In this document: positions 7,071 through 15,816 of the stretch, in pieces
How the letters are laid out: every line of letters begins with the position of its first letter
Position numbering within the stretch: position 1 is the first letter of the stretch
Assembly: GCF_965216805.1 (NCBI RefSeq)
Contig: NZ_CBDCGN010000003.1
Location: forward strand, 1,550,001 to 1,614,000
Length of the DNA stretch: 64,000 bases
Direction: 5' to 3'
Origin: Panacagrimonas sp965216805
Lineage (GTDB): Bacteria; Pseudomonadota; Gammaproteobacteria; Nevskiales; Nevskiaceae
Made by a program: the position numbers and the translations under genes
Notes under the pieces: model-generated
What the model was told of the DNA's origin: nothing
The model's input: the letters and a program-made list of their open reading frames with translations, nothing else
Databases searched by the model: none

Positions 7071-8750
7071 ATGAGCACTCCCCAGAACCGTCACAGCCGC
7101 ACCATAACGGCGGGCGTGGCACGCAGCCCCAATCGCGCGATGCTGCGTGCCGTGGGCTTCGGCGACGGCGACTTTGAAAAGCCTATCGTCGGCGTGGCCA
7201 ACGGCCACTCCACCATGAACCCCTGCAATGCCGGCATCCAGCCGCTGGCCGATCGCGCAGGTGCGGCGATCAAGGCAGCGGGCGGCATGCCGCAGAGCTT
7301 TGGCTTTCCCACCGTCACCGACGGCATCTCCATGGGCACCGAGGGCATGAAGTTCTCGCTGATCTCGCGCGAGGTGATTGCCGACGCCATCGAAACCGCC
7401 GCGTCCAGCCAGTGCATGGACGGCGTGCTGGTGGTGGGCGGCTGCGACAAGAACATGCCAGGCGCGATGATCGGCATGCTGCGCATGAATATCCCCGGCG
7501 TGTTCGTCTACGCCGGCACCATCAAGCCGGGTAGCTGGAAGGGCGTGCCGCTGACCATCGTGTCCTCGTTCGAGGCGGTGGGTGCGTTCAACGGCGGCAC
7601 CATGAGCCAAGAAGATCTGGACGGCATCGAGCGCAACGCCTGCCCCAGTGTCGGCGCCTGCGGCGGCATGTACACCGCCAACACCATGTCCAGCGCCTTT
7701 GAAGCCCTGGGTATGAGCCTGCTGGGCTCTTCGCAGATGGCCTCGCCCGACGGCGAGAAGGCCGATTCCGCTGCCGAGTCCGGCCGCGTGCTGATCGAGG
7801 CGATCAAGCAGGACCTCAAGCCGCGCGACATCGTCACGCGCAAGGCCATCGAGAACGCCATGGCGCTGGTGATGGCCACCGGCGGATCGACCAACGCGGT
7901 GCTGCATTTTCTGGCCATCGCGCATGCCGCGCACGTGCCGTTCACCATCGACGACATCGAGACCATCCGTCTGCGCACGCCGGTGCTGTGCGACCTCAAG
8001 CCCAGCGGCAAGTACGTGGCAGTGGATTTCCACCAGGCCGGCGGCGTGCCGCAGGTGCTGAAGATGCTGCTGGTCAACGGCCTGCTGCACGGTGACGCGC
8101 TCACCATCTCGGGTCAGACCATGGCCGAGGCGCTGGCGCATGTGCCGGCTGAACCGCGCGCGGATCAGGACGTGATTCGCCCGTTCGCGCAGCCCATGTA
8201 CAAGCAGGGCCATCTGGCCATTCTCAAGGGCAATCTGGCGCCCGAAGGTGCGGTGGCCAAGATCACCGGTCTGAAGAATCCAGTCATCACCGGGCCGGCG
8301 CGCGTGTTCAATTCCGAAGAGGAATCCATGGCCGCGATCCTGGGCGACCAGATCAAGCCGGGCGATGTGCTGATCATCCGCTACGAAGGTCCCAAGGGCG
8401 GCCCCGGCATGCGCGAGATGTTGGCGCCAACCAGCGCCATCATCGGCAAGGGTCTGGGCGAGAGCGTAGGTTTCATCACCGACGGCCGTTTCTCCGGCGG
8501 CACCTGGGGCATGGTGGTGGGCCATGTCGCGCCCGAGGCCTACGACGGCGGTGCCATCGCGCTGATCGAGGAGGGTGACTCCATCACCATCGATGCGAAA
8601 AAGCTGTTGATCCAGGTCAATGTCAGCGACGAGGTGCTGGCCGCGCGGCGCGCCAAGTGGAAGCAGCCAGCGCCGCGCTACACCCGCGGCGTGCTGGCCA
8701 AGTTCGCCCGCATCGTGTCCAGCGCATCCAAGGGCGCGGTGACCGACTAG
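7071..8750 (+). CDS. ilvD: Dihydroxy-acid dehydratase
   Basis: 559 residues, matching the shorter IlvD type rather than the roughly 616-residue enterobacterial form. It dehydrates 2,3-dihydroxy-isovalerate and -methylvalerate to the keto acids of valine and isoleucine synthesis. Iron-sulfur and magnesium signatures are clear: NPCNAGI near residue 48, GGCDKNMPGAM near 121 and ACGGMYTANTMSSA near 192, and the C-terminal GRFSGGTWG. The gene stands apart from ilvE (20269). Its TAG stop (8748-8750) is partly formed by the MITE at 8748-9016; the codon before insertion would have been TAA. Confidence 0.97.
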   Translation: MSTPQNRHSRTITAGVARSPNRAMLRAVGFGDGDFEKPIVGVANGHSTMNPCNAGIQPLADRAGAAIKAAGGMPQSFGFPTVTDGISMGTEGMKFSLISREVIADAIETAASSQCMDGVLVVGGCDKNMPGAMIGMLRMNIPGVFVYAGTIKPGSWKGVPLTIVSSFEAVGAFNGGTMSQEDLDGIERNACPSVGACGGMYTANTMSSAFEALGMSLLGSSQMASPDGEKADSAAESGRVLIEAIKQDLKPRDIVTRKAIENAMALVMATGGSTNAVLHFLAIAHAAHVPFTIDDIETIRLRTPVLCDLKPSGKYVAVDFHQAGGVPQVLKMLLVNGLLHGDALTISGQTMAEALAHVPAEPRADQDVIRPFAQPMYKQGHLAILKGNLAPEGAVAKITGLKNPVITGPARVFNSEEESMAAILGDQIKPGDVLIIRYEGPKGGPGMREMLAPTSAIIGKGLGESVGFITDGRFSGGTWGMVVGHVAPEAYDGGAIALIEEGDSITIDAKKLLIQVNVSDEVLAARRAKWKQPAPRYTRGVLAKFARIVSSASKGAVTD

Positions 8751-9016
8751 GGCCTGTTCACACTACGGCGATCGCTGCGGCGGAGGTCGCTTTTGCGCAG
8801 CGCAAGGAAGGAGTGACGAGATGTATTGGAATACACGAGGAGCGACTGACGCCGCGATGCGCAAAAGCGGCCCCGCCCCTTCGGGTTGCGGCCAGAATCC
8901 CGCCATGCGGCGTTGCGCCCGGCTCGCTTGGAATCACCAAGCGTCGCCGGTCGCGCCTTGCCTGGCGGGATTTTGGACTCGCAACGCAGCGACCGACGTA
9001 GTGTGAACAGGCCCTA
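8748..9016. mobile_element. MITE-like element (family A) inserted in the ilvD stop codon
   Basis: Perfect 18-base terminal inverted repeats, GGGCCTGTTCACACTACG at 8750-8767 and its complement at 8997-9014, extend with two mismatches to about 30 bases. The 265-base element is flanked by TA (8748-8749 and 9015-9016), the target duplication expected of IS630/Tc1-like transposition. Inside are nested palindromes: GCTTTTGCGC pairs with GCGCAAAAGC around a central TGTATTGGAATACA. It encodes no transposase, so it would depend on an enzyme acting in trans. Open frames within it are by-products of the palindromes. Confidence 0.85.
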
Positions 9017-9044
9017 AGCCACGCGCGCCAGCCGGTCCGCCCGT

Positions 9045-9683
9045 ATGCACCGCATCGCATTGCCCGCGTGGTGGCCCGCCGTCGACGTCGGATTGATGTC
9101 TATCGGCGACCGCATCGGCGGTGAGGACTCGCGTCTGCCGCCGGCCATGCGCCGGGTGCATCAGAGCCGCTGCGCGCGAGCCCTGGCCATCGATCTGCTC
9201 GCTGCGCAGGGTTGTGTCACCGATGCCATCGGCAAGGGGCCGGCCGGCGATCCGGTCTGGCCCGCAGGGTTCGTCGGCAGTCTCAGTCACACCGAGTCCT
9301 ACGCTGCGGCGGTGGTTGCGCGCGACCGCCATTGCAAGGCGCTGGGCATCGACGTGGAACCCGACCTGCCGCTGCCGCCGGATACCGATGGCCTGATCCT
9401 GCGCGATGAAGAACGACTTTGGTTGGCGGGCCTGGCCGGCGCCCATGCAGGCGCCGACCGCCTGCTGTTCTGCGCCAAGGAATGCGTACACAAGGCCATT
9501 CATCCCTTGCGCGGCGCCTGGCTGGATTTTCAGGATGTGTGGATCGAGGTCGATCCGGTAGCAGGAAGCTTTACGCCGCGCCCGGCGTCTGCTGCGGCGG
9601 AGAAAGCGTTTCAAGGGTTGCAAACGCAGGGGCGGTACGTGCGCACGCAGGGCCAGTTGCTGGCGGTTTTGGCGGTCTTCTAG
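9045..9683 (+). CDS. 4'-phosphopantetheinyl transferase (EntD/Sfp type)
   Basis: 212 residues. It transfers the phosphopantetheine arm of CoA to a carrier-protein serine in fatty-acid, polyketide or non-ribosomal peptide systems. The three family motifs are present: GSLSHTESYAAAVVA near residue 79, LGIDVE (magnesium-binding D and E) near 101-106, and FCAKECVHKA near 144-153. No carrier-protein or synthase gene lies nearby, so its client is not visible. It starts 29 bases after the MITE that follows ilvD; any former co-transcription with ilvD may have been disturbed. Confidence 0.88.
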   Translation: MHRIALPAWWPAVDVGLMSIGDRIGGEDSRLPPAMRRVHQSRCARALAIDLLAAQGCVTDAIGKGPAGDPVWPAGFVGSLSHTESYAAAVVARDRHCKALGIDVEPDLPLPPDTDGLILRDEERLWLAGLAGAHAGADRLLFCAKECVHKAIHPLRGAWLDFQDVWIEVDPVAGSFTPRPASAAAEKAFQGLQTQGRYVRTQGQLLAVLAVF

Positions 9684-9798
9684 AGCGAGTGTGTCCGGCG
9701 GAGGGTCGAGGCATTTGTCGGCCGCGGACCTTCAGGTTCGATCACGGACGAATACGGATCGACAGCGATACATCGCTCGTCTTTATCTGCCTGGTTTA

Positions 9799-9816
9799 TC
9801 CGTGTGAGTCCGTGGC
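9799..9816 (+). repeat. Dispersed intergenic repeat, TCCGTG family
   Basis: TCCGTGTGAGTCCGTGGC here resembles TCCGTGTGATCCGTGGC at 52899-52915 and, inverted, GCCACGGATTTCACGGA at 52774-52790. All lie between genes. The function is unknown. Confidence 0.6.
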
Positions 9817-9842
9817 AAACCTTCAGACTGTCAGTTGAGCCC

Positions 9843-11183
9843 TCAGCTCTGCCCCGCCAGTTGCGCCAGGATCAGCGGGCGCAGATCGTCCCAGATTTGT
9901 ACGCCCACGACGACGCCCTCGCTGCGCAGCAGCAGGATGGCGGCGTAGCGGCGGTCGAAGTCCATCCAGGGCACGGTGCCGAACAGGCCCGGATCGCTGA
10001 TCTCGGGGCCGTCGCTCAAACCCTGCAGCGCGTTGCTACGGGTGTGCCACCAGCCCAGCGCGTAACCGTCGAAGAAGGCGCTGGCACCCGGCGGCAGCTG
10101 GCGGCGCGGACGGCCCTGAATCTGGCTGCTGCGGACCTCGCGTGCCAGCGCCTGCGGCAGGAACGGCTCGTCGCCGACGCGGCCTTCGGACAGCAGCATC
10201 TGCATGAAACGCAGGTAGTCCGGCGCCGATGTGGTGGCGCCGCCGGCCACGCGCGGGTTGGTACCGAAGAAGCGCGTCTGCGGCATGTCCAGCGGGTCGG
10301 CCAGACGCTCGATGAAGAAAGTGTTGAACGACTGTCCGCTAAGTATCTCGGCGATCAGACCGGCCACCTGGTAGCTGTTGCCGCCATAGGCAAACGCATT
10401 GCCGGGCACCGATTGCAGCGGCGCATCGGCGATGCTCTGTACGCACTCGCGCAGGTCCGACGCCGGGTCTGAAATGCAGTCGATGTCGGTGGCCAGTCCG
10501 GAGGTGTGATTGAGCAGCATGCGCGTGGTGATGGCGGACTTCGGCGACGGCCAGTCGATTTCCGGCTCCAGGTAGGTCGCGACCGGTTCGTCGAGATCGA
10601 GCAGACCGTCGCGTACCAGCGTCAGCAGCGCGGCGGAAGCCAGCGCCTTGCTGGCAGAGGCGACGAACACCGCGGAGTCGGGTTGCAGGTCGCCGCCGTT
10701 GCTGCGAAACACGGTGACATCGTCTACGCGCAGCTCGAACACGTAGGCGTCCACCACCGCTTCGGGGATCAGGCTGTCGAGTTCGGCTTGCAGCGCGGTC
10801 CAGTCGTAATCCACTGCAGCCACATTCAGATTCTGCGTGGTGGTGCCGATCGCGTTGCGTGCGGACAGGGTGTAGAAGCTGCTGTCCTGGACCCGCACGC
10901 GGCGCTCGCCGTCGGGTGGCAGACCCTGCGCCAGCGGTTCCAGGTCCACTACATCGGCGCCGGAGGTGCTCCAGCTCAGGGTTACTTCGCCGCCCCTGGC
11001 CACCGCTGTCGACGAGGCCTGAAAACTGTCGATGCGCGGCGCCACCGTCGGCAGCGGTGCGGGTGGCGCGCCACTGCCGCCGCCGCACGCGCTCAGGCCC
11101 CACAGCAACGCAAGCGACAAGGCGCGCCTAGCCGCGGCGGGCGTTCGACCGGTGCAGCAGCGCAAAAACCGTAACAGCGGCAT
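9843..11183 (-). CDS. Lipoprotein serine hydrolase, beta-lactamase class C fold
   Basis: 446 residues from the ATG at 11183; a TTG seven codons earlier is less likely. A signal peptide ends in a lipobox (LSAC, lipid-modified C33). Residues about 50-125 form an Ig/PKD-like spacer domain (GGEVTLSWSTSG, SFYTLSARNAIG). The hydrolase domain follows with the SxxK motif SASK (S176, K179), YGGNSYQVAG near residue 265 and a C-terminal GWWHTR segment. Such proteins cleave esters, beta-lactams or D-amino-acid peptides; the substrate cannot be read from sequence. It stands alone, divergent from the glycan cluster at 11404. Outer-membrane attachment at the periplasmic face is likely. Confidence 0.82.
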   Translation of the reverse strand: MPLLRFLRCCTGRTPAAARRALSLALLWGLSACGGGSGAPPAPLPTVAPRIDSFQASSTAVARGGEVTLSWSTSGADVVDLEPLAQGLPPDGERRVRVQDSSFYTLSARNAIGTTTQNLNVAAVDYDWTALQAELDSLIPEAVVDAYVFELRVDDVTVFRSNGGDLQPDSAVFVASASKALASAALLTLVRDGLLDLDEPVATYLEPEIDWPSPKSAITTRMLLNHTSGLATDIDCISDPASDLRECVQSIADAPLQSVPGNAFAYGGNSYQVAGLIAEILSGQSFNTFFIERLADPLDMPQTRFFGTNPRVAGGATTSAPDYLRFMQMLLSEGRVGDEPFLPQALAREVRSSQIQGRPRRQLPPGASAFFDGYALGWWHTRSNALQGLSDGPEISDPGLFGTVPWMDFDRRYAAILLLRSEGVVVGVQIWDDLRPLILAQLAGQS

Positions 11184-11403
11184 GGCAGATTGGGGTCTGG
11201 ACAACAGTGGGATGGAGCGACCGCAGTGTCGAGGAAGACAGGGTCGTACGGCAAAGCTACGGTGGCGGCCTGAGCCTTGTCTGAATCGTGGCGGGCGGGG
11301 CTGTACGCCGTGAGCCTGCCCAAAAAACTGAACCGGGCCTTTTCATCCTGGCCACTGGCGCGATAGCGTTCCGAGTGCACATGCGGTCACTCTTACGTTG
11401 CTC

Positions 11404-12231
11404 ATGAACAAACCCGATCCCGACTGGCAGCAATGGCTGAAGGCCAACCATGGCCTGCGCATGGACGCCAACAGCACCGCGTGGGCGCAGGACCGTCGCG
11501 AGCTGCACCTGAGCCGTTATCGCTTCGCCGCCGAGCGTGTCGCCGGGCAGGAGGTGCTGGATGCCGCCTGCGGCACCGGTTACGGCAGTGAACTGCTGGC
11601 GCAGTGGGCGGCCAGCGTGACCGGCGTAGACATCTCCGCCGATGCGATCGGTTACGCGCAGGTCACCTATGCCAGCGCCAACACCCGTTATGTGCAGTCG
11701 CCGGTGGAGTACACGCCGTTCGACACGGGCGCGTTCTCCACCATCGTGTCGTTCGAAACGCTGGAGCACACCCTGGCACCGGCCGCCACGCTGCGCGAGT
11801 TTGCGCGCCTGCTGCGGCCGGACGGCTGTCTGATCGTGTCCACCCCCAACGGCTGGGGCTACACCAAGGATCACTTCTTCGACATCGATCAGGCCATGTT
11901 CGAGCGACTGCTGGGCGTCAGCTTCGAACGCTGGGAGCTCTACTACAACAACTCCGGCAGTCGTCGCGGCTATTCGCGGCAAGCGGGTATCGGGCCGTTG
12001 GCCGAACTGCGTGAGGGCACCGCCGAATGCCTGATTGCAGTGTGCCGCGACCCCAAGACCGGGCTCGACGGCGGTGCTCGCGAGACCGAGTGGATGCTGG
12101 AGGTCTATCGCAATTCGATGTGGCGGCACCGCCAGTTCCAGAAAGCCTGGAAGCGCTTTCGCCGCTGGCCGCTGAGCCTGCTGGCGCGGCACTGGGGCTG
12201 GCAAGGAAAGACCCCTGAAGCTCGCGGATAG
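11404..12231 (+). CDS. Class I SAM-dependent methyltransferase
   Basis: 275 residues from the ATG at 11404. The SAM-binding motif VLDAACGTGYGSELLA lies near residues 48-63 and the acidic VTGVDIS near 75, followed by SFETLEH. The type is common in surface polysaccharide clusters, where it methylates sugars or a chain end. It overlaps the next gene by 17 bases if that gene starts at the CTG proposed here. It begins the plus-strand glycan block running to 18063. The exact acceptor is unknown. Confidence 0.85.
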   Translation: MNKPDPDWQQWLKANHGLRMDANSTAWAQDRRELHLSRYRFAAERVAGQEVLDAACGTGYGSELLAQWAASVTGVDISADAIGYAQVTYASANTRYVQSPVEYTPFDTGAFSTIVSFETLEHTLAPAATLREFARLLRPDGCLIVSTPNGWGYTKDHFFDIDQAMFERLLGVSFERWELYYNNSGSRRGYSRQAGIGPLAELREGTAECLIAVCRDPKTGLDGGARETEWMLEVYRNSMWRHRQFQKAWKRFRRWPLSLLARHWGWQGKTPEARG

Positions 12232-13123
12232 TCTGTATCGGCTGGGCATCGCCTGGCGGGGGCCGGCGTACTGGCACTGGCGTTATTACGGCCACGACTA
12301 CCAGGCGCGACACCGCGATGGTTGCTGGCAGGTGCGGGCGCTGGGGCACCGACTGGACTGCGCCGACCTTGGCGGCTGGCTGCCGCCCGGCGGCAGCGTG
12401 CACATCGTCCTGTCCGGTCCGTCCATCGCCACCATTGCCGAGCCCACGCGTTTGGCGATGCGCCCGACCGTGGTGGTCAACGGCTCGTTCCGGGTGCTGC
12501 TCGATGCCGGTTGCAGCGCCGATCTGTATGTGGTCTCCGACGTCGGGTTCGTGCGCCGGCAATGGTCGCGCTTCGTCGCCGGAGTGCGTGCCTCGCGGGC
12601 GCTGGCGCTGGACCATCGCGTGCTGCTCGAAGTGTTGCGGCGGGACCCGGAAGCGCTCGCCGGCAAACAACTGCGCCTGTTCGACAATCTGTTGCGCCCC
12701 TATGGACGCAGCGCGCGCTGGTGGTCCGGGGCGATACCGGCCACGGTGCGTCGGCGCGACCGCACCGCGGCGTTCTCCGTCGATCCTGCGTTCGGCTATT
12801 TCCCTTCCTGCACCGTCGCCTACCTGGCGCTGCAGATGGCGGCGAGCCAGCGGCCGGCGCGCATCGTGCTGTTCGGGCTGGACCTGGGCGGCGCGCGGCG
12901 CTATTACGACGAAGCGCAGCCCGAACAATCGATGCTGCAGCGGGACCTGCAGCGCTGCATCCTGCCGCACCTGAGGCTGGCGGCGCAGACGCTCGCCGAT
13001 CTGGGCATCGCGGTACACAACGCTTCGCCGGATTCAGCCGTGCCGGCATCGATCTTCCCGCGCATGTCGCCGTCGGAATACCTGCAAGACCTTCATCGGG
13101 ACGACCGGGAGCGTCCGGCATAA
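12215..13123 (+). CDS. DUF115/MptE-like glycan biosynthesis protein, probable CTG start
   Basis: The frame is open from 12176, and sequence with coding character (LYRLGIAWRGPAYWHWRYYG) lies well before the first standard start, a GTG at 12332 without a ribosome site. AAGGAAAG at 12203-12210 sits close upstream of CTG AAG CTC at 12215, so a CTG start giving 302 residues is proposed. The motif VLSGPSIATI near residue 67 and the ADLYVVSD segment resemble DUF115/6-hydroxymethylpterin pyrophosphokinase-like proteins found in LPS and flagellin-glycan clusters. Neighbouring methyltransferase and sulfotransferase genes support a role in surface glycan assembly. The precise reaction is not known. Confidence 0.68.
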   Translation: MKLADSLYRLGIAWRGPAYWHWRYYGHDYQARHRDGCWQVRALGHRLDCADLGGWLPPGGSVHIVLSGPSIATIAEPTRLAMRPTVVVNGSFRVLLDAGCSADLYVVSDVGFVRRQWSRFVAGVRASRALALDHRVLLEVLRRDPEALAGKQLRLFDNLLRPYGRSARWWSGAIPATVRRRDRTAAFSVDPAFGYFPSCTVAYLALQMAASQRPARIVLFGLDLGGARRYYDEAQPEQSMLQRDLQRCILPHLRLAAQTLADLGIAVHNASPDSAVPASIFPRMSPSEYLQDLHRDDRERPA

Positions 13124-13162
13124 TCGCAGCCGGCTCGCTCCGGGCCTGCAAGCGCAGCGTTC

Positions 13163-13825
13163 GTGATTCTGTCCAACCGTTACAACTTCCTGTATGTGCA
13201 TATCGCCAAAACCGGCGGTACCAGCGTGCGCGCGGTGCTGAAGTCCCTGCAGTGGAAAGACCCTTACTACCTGGCGCAATTCCTGTGCTCGCGGCTGTCG
13301 CACGCCACCAGCCACCGCATTGCCGCCAAGCTGCCGCGCCACGCCAAGATCGTGTGTGCGCAGGAGATGTTGCCGAAGGAGTTTTTCGACGGCCTGTTCA
13401 AGTTCGCATTCGTGCGCAACCCCTGGGACCTGCAGGTGTCCAGCTACCACCATCTCAGGCGCGAGCGCCCGCACCTGCTCGAAGGTCGCGACAGTTTCGA
13501 GGCTTTCACGCGCTGGAAGCTCGACCCCGCGCGTCCCTACCAGTACCACCTGGATACCGCCATCACCCCGCTGACCGATTACCTGATCGATCTGCGCGGT
13601 AAGCTGCTGCCCGACTTCATCGGCCGCTACGAACGTCTGGCCGACGATTGGGACCGCGTGTGCAAGCGCATCGGCGTCGCCACTCCGGCGTTGCCGCACA
13701 AGCGTCAGGCTATCGACAGGCGGGCCGATTATCGCAGCTACTACAGCGACGACCTCGCCGCGCTGGTCGGCGAATTCTTTCGGCGCGATATCGAGCTGCT
13801 GGGCTACCGATTCGATCCCGAATGA
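13163..13825 (+). CDS. Sulfotransferase-family protein
   Basis: 220 residues from a GTG at 13163. The PAPS 5'-phosphosulfate loop is YVHIAKTGGTSVRA near residues 11-24, and the 3'-phosphate-binding segment FKFAFVRNPWDLQVSSY lies near 80-96. The fold would transfer sulfate from PAPS to a hydroxyl, here probably on a surface glycan or a small Nod-factor-like molecule. There is no signal peptide, so it acts in the cytoplasm. The gene lies between the DUF115-like gene and asnB. No PAPS synthesis gene is visible nearby. The start has no clear ribosome site. Confidence 0.82.
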   Translation: MILSNRYNFLYVHIAKTGGTSVRAVLKSLQWKDPYYLAQFLCSRLSHATSHRIAAKLPRHAKIVCAQEMLPKEFFDGLFKFAFVRNPWDLQVSSYHHLRRERPHLLEGRDSFEAFTRWKLDPARPYQYHLDTAITPLTDYLIDLRGKLLPDFIGRYERLADDWDRVCKRIGVATPALPHKRQAIDRRADYRSYYSDDLAALVGEFFRRDIELLGYRFDPE

Positions 13826-14004
13826 GCGAGCCGCAATGCCGTCTATCTCAGGCTCGCCAGTGCTCGCGCTGGCCGCTGGCAGTGTCTCCACCCCCGCGTC
13901 GTCACTCGGGTGTGCCGGGCACTTCGCGCCCCACCGTCGTTGCGCTCCCGGGCCGCGGCAGATGCGGTCACCGCGACTGTACCAGCGCCACAAGACACTA
14001 GGTC

Positions 14005-15816
14005 ATGTGCGGAATCGCCGGCATGGTGACGCGTCACGAATCTGCCGACGAGGCGCTGCTGCAGCGCATGGCGGCCACGCTTACGCATCGCGGCCCGGAA
14101 GACAGTGGCGTCTACTGCTCGCAGGGCTTCGGCATCGCGCACACACGCCTGGCCATCATCGACCTGCCCGGCGGGCATCAGCCGCTGTTCGATGCCGAGC
14201 GCCGTTATGCGCTGGTCGCCAACGGCGAGATCTACAACTACGTCGAGCTGCGCCAGGAGCTCGAAGCGTGCGGCGCGCGCCCGCTCACGCGCTCCGACAG
14301 CGAGGTCGCGCTGCACGGCTGGGCGCATTGGGGGCGCCAGTCGCTGACCCGCCTCAACGGCATGTACGCGTTTGCGCTGTTCGATCATGCGCAGCGCGAG
14401 CTGTGGCTGGTGCGAGACCGTCTGGGCATCAAGCCGCTGTACTACGCGCTCCTGCCGGACCGCCTGCTGTTCGCCTCCGAACTCAAGGCCCTGCTGCCAG
14501 CGCTTCCGCAGCAGCCGCAGATCGATCCGGTGGCGCTGGCCCAGTATTTCCAGAACCAGCACTGCAGCGGTCGCGACACCATTTTTCGGGACATCCATCG
14601 CGTGCTGCCGGGCGAGGCGCTGCGCATCGGCAGCGACCTGCAGATCGAGTCTCTGCGCTACTGGCGAGCCACCGACGTGCAGCCGCAGCGCCTGAGCTTC
14701 GAGCAGGCTGCGGAGGCGTGGACGCCGCTGTTCGAGCAGGTGATGCGCGAGCACCTGCGCGCCGACGTGCCGCTGGGATTGTTCCTGTCCGGCGGGGTGG
14801 ATTCGGCCGTGCTGCTGGCGCAGTTGCAAGGCCTGCAAGCGCAGCGCATCAGAACGTATTCCATCGGCTGGTCGGACGCACGGCAAAAGGACGAACTCGA
14901 CGGCGCGCAGCGCATGGCAAGGCTTTTCGATTCCGATCACCAGGCGATCGTGCTGTCCTCGCAACAGGTGCTGCGGCGCCTGCCGCGCATGGCGTGGGCG
15001 GCAGACGACCTGATGCGCGACTACGCCTGCCTGCCGACCCTGGCCCTGGCCGAAGCGGCGGGCCGCGACCTCAAAGTGGTGTTCAGCGGCGAGGGCGGCG
15101 ACGAGGCCTTTGCCGGGTATGGCCGCTATAGACCGGGCGCGGTTGAGCGCGGCTACAAGTCCTTGCGTTATCCGGGCAGCGGCGGCTTTCGCGCGCGCGG
15201 CGAATTGAAGGGCACGTGGGTGCGCAAGCTGTTCGGTACCGAACTGAGCGCCGCGCTGGCGGCCCATCGCAAGCCGTACATCCAGGCTTGGTCGGACACC
15301 CCTGCCGCGTGGTCCGACCTGCAGCGACGCCAGTATGTGGACATCGCCACCAATCTGGCCGACGACCTGCTGGTGAAGTCCGACCGCATGCTGATGGCCT
15401 GCAGCGTCGAAGGCCGTGTACCGTTTTGCGATCACCGCGTGATCGAGTTCGGCTTGTCGCTGCCTGACGCGCTGAAAGTACGCCGCGACGCGGGCAAGGT
15501 TTTTCTGAAGCGCTGGGCAGAATCGTTCCTGCCAGCCGATCACCTGTGGCAGCGCAAGGCCGGATTTCACGTGCCGGTGGGTGAATGGCTGCGCGGGGAT
15601 TTCCTGAGCCGGCTTGCGACAGAGCTACCGCGCAACCCGGCGATCCGGCGCTGGTGCCGGCCGCAGGCGGTGCACGTGCTGCTGCAACGCCAGGCCGCGC
15701 ACCATGACGTCACCCGCGAGGTCTGGAGCCTGCTGCAGTTCGCCATCTGGCATCGCCTGACCATCGAGGGCGCTGGCGTGCCCGCCTCCGAGGCTGATCC
15801 GCTGGACTATGTCTGA
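14005..15816 (+). CDS. Asparagine synthase-like amidotransferase (AsnB family)
   Basis: 603 residues. The start MCGIAG exposes the catalytic Cys2 of the N-terminal glutaminase domain, followed by GxHxRLAI (IAHTRLAIIDLPGGHQP). The C-terminal synthetase domain has the ATP pyrophosphatase P-loop GLFLSGGVDSAVLLA near residue 260 and GEGGDEAFAGYGRY near 363. In polysaccharide clusters such AsnB homologues amidate sugar acids or amino-acid decorations rather than supply asparagine. Its end overlaps the first GT4 gene by 8 bases, tying it to glycan synthesis. Housekeeping asparagine synthesis remains possible. Confidence 0.88.
   Translation: MCGIAGMVTRHESADEALLQRMAATLTHRGPEDSGVYCSQGFGIAHTRLAIIDLPGGHQPLFDAERRYALVANGEIYNYVELRQELEACGARPLTRSDSEVALHGWAHWGRQSLTRLNGMYAFALFDHAQRELWLVRDRLGIKPLYYALLPDRLLFASELKALLPALPQQPQIDPVALAQYFQNQHCSGRDTIFRDIHRVLPGEALRIGSDLQIESLRYWRATDVQPQRLSFEQAAEAWTPLFEQVMREHLRADVPLGLFLSGGVDSAVLLAQLQGLQAQRIRTYSIGWSDARQKDELDGAQRMARLFDSDHQAIVLSSQQVLRRLPRMAWAADDLMRDYACLPTLALAEAAGRDLKVVFSGEGGDEAFAGYGRYRPGAVERGYKSLRYPGSGGFRARGELKGTWVRKLFGTELSAALAAHRKPYIQAWSDTPAAWSDLQRRQYVDIATNLADDLLVKSDRMLMACSVEGRVPFCDHRVIEFGLSLPDALKVRRDAGKVFLKRWAESFLPADHLWQRKAGFHVPVGEWLRGDFLSRLATELPRNPAIRRWCRPQAVHVLLQRQAAHHDVTREVWSLLQFAIWHRLTIEGAGVPASEADPLDYV

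Noticed and set aside
6705..8525. A 606-codon open frame antisense to ilvD
   Set aside because: GC-rich third positions of ilvD keep the opposite strand open; the translation is His/Gly/Arg-rich without any family motif.
8758..9060. Open frames inside the element at 8748-9016, including a 100-codon minus-strand frame
   Set aside because: They arise from the palindromic MITE sequence, have repeat-like composition and no recognisable domain.
13826..13857. Hairpin GCGAGCC/GGCTCGC after the sulfotransferase gene
   Set aside because: The loop is 18 bases and no T-run follows, so it is not convincing as a terminator.
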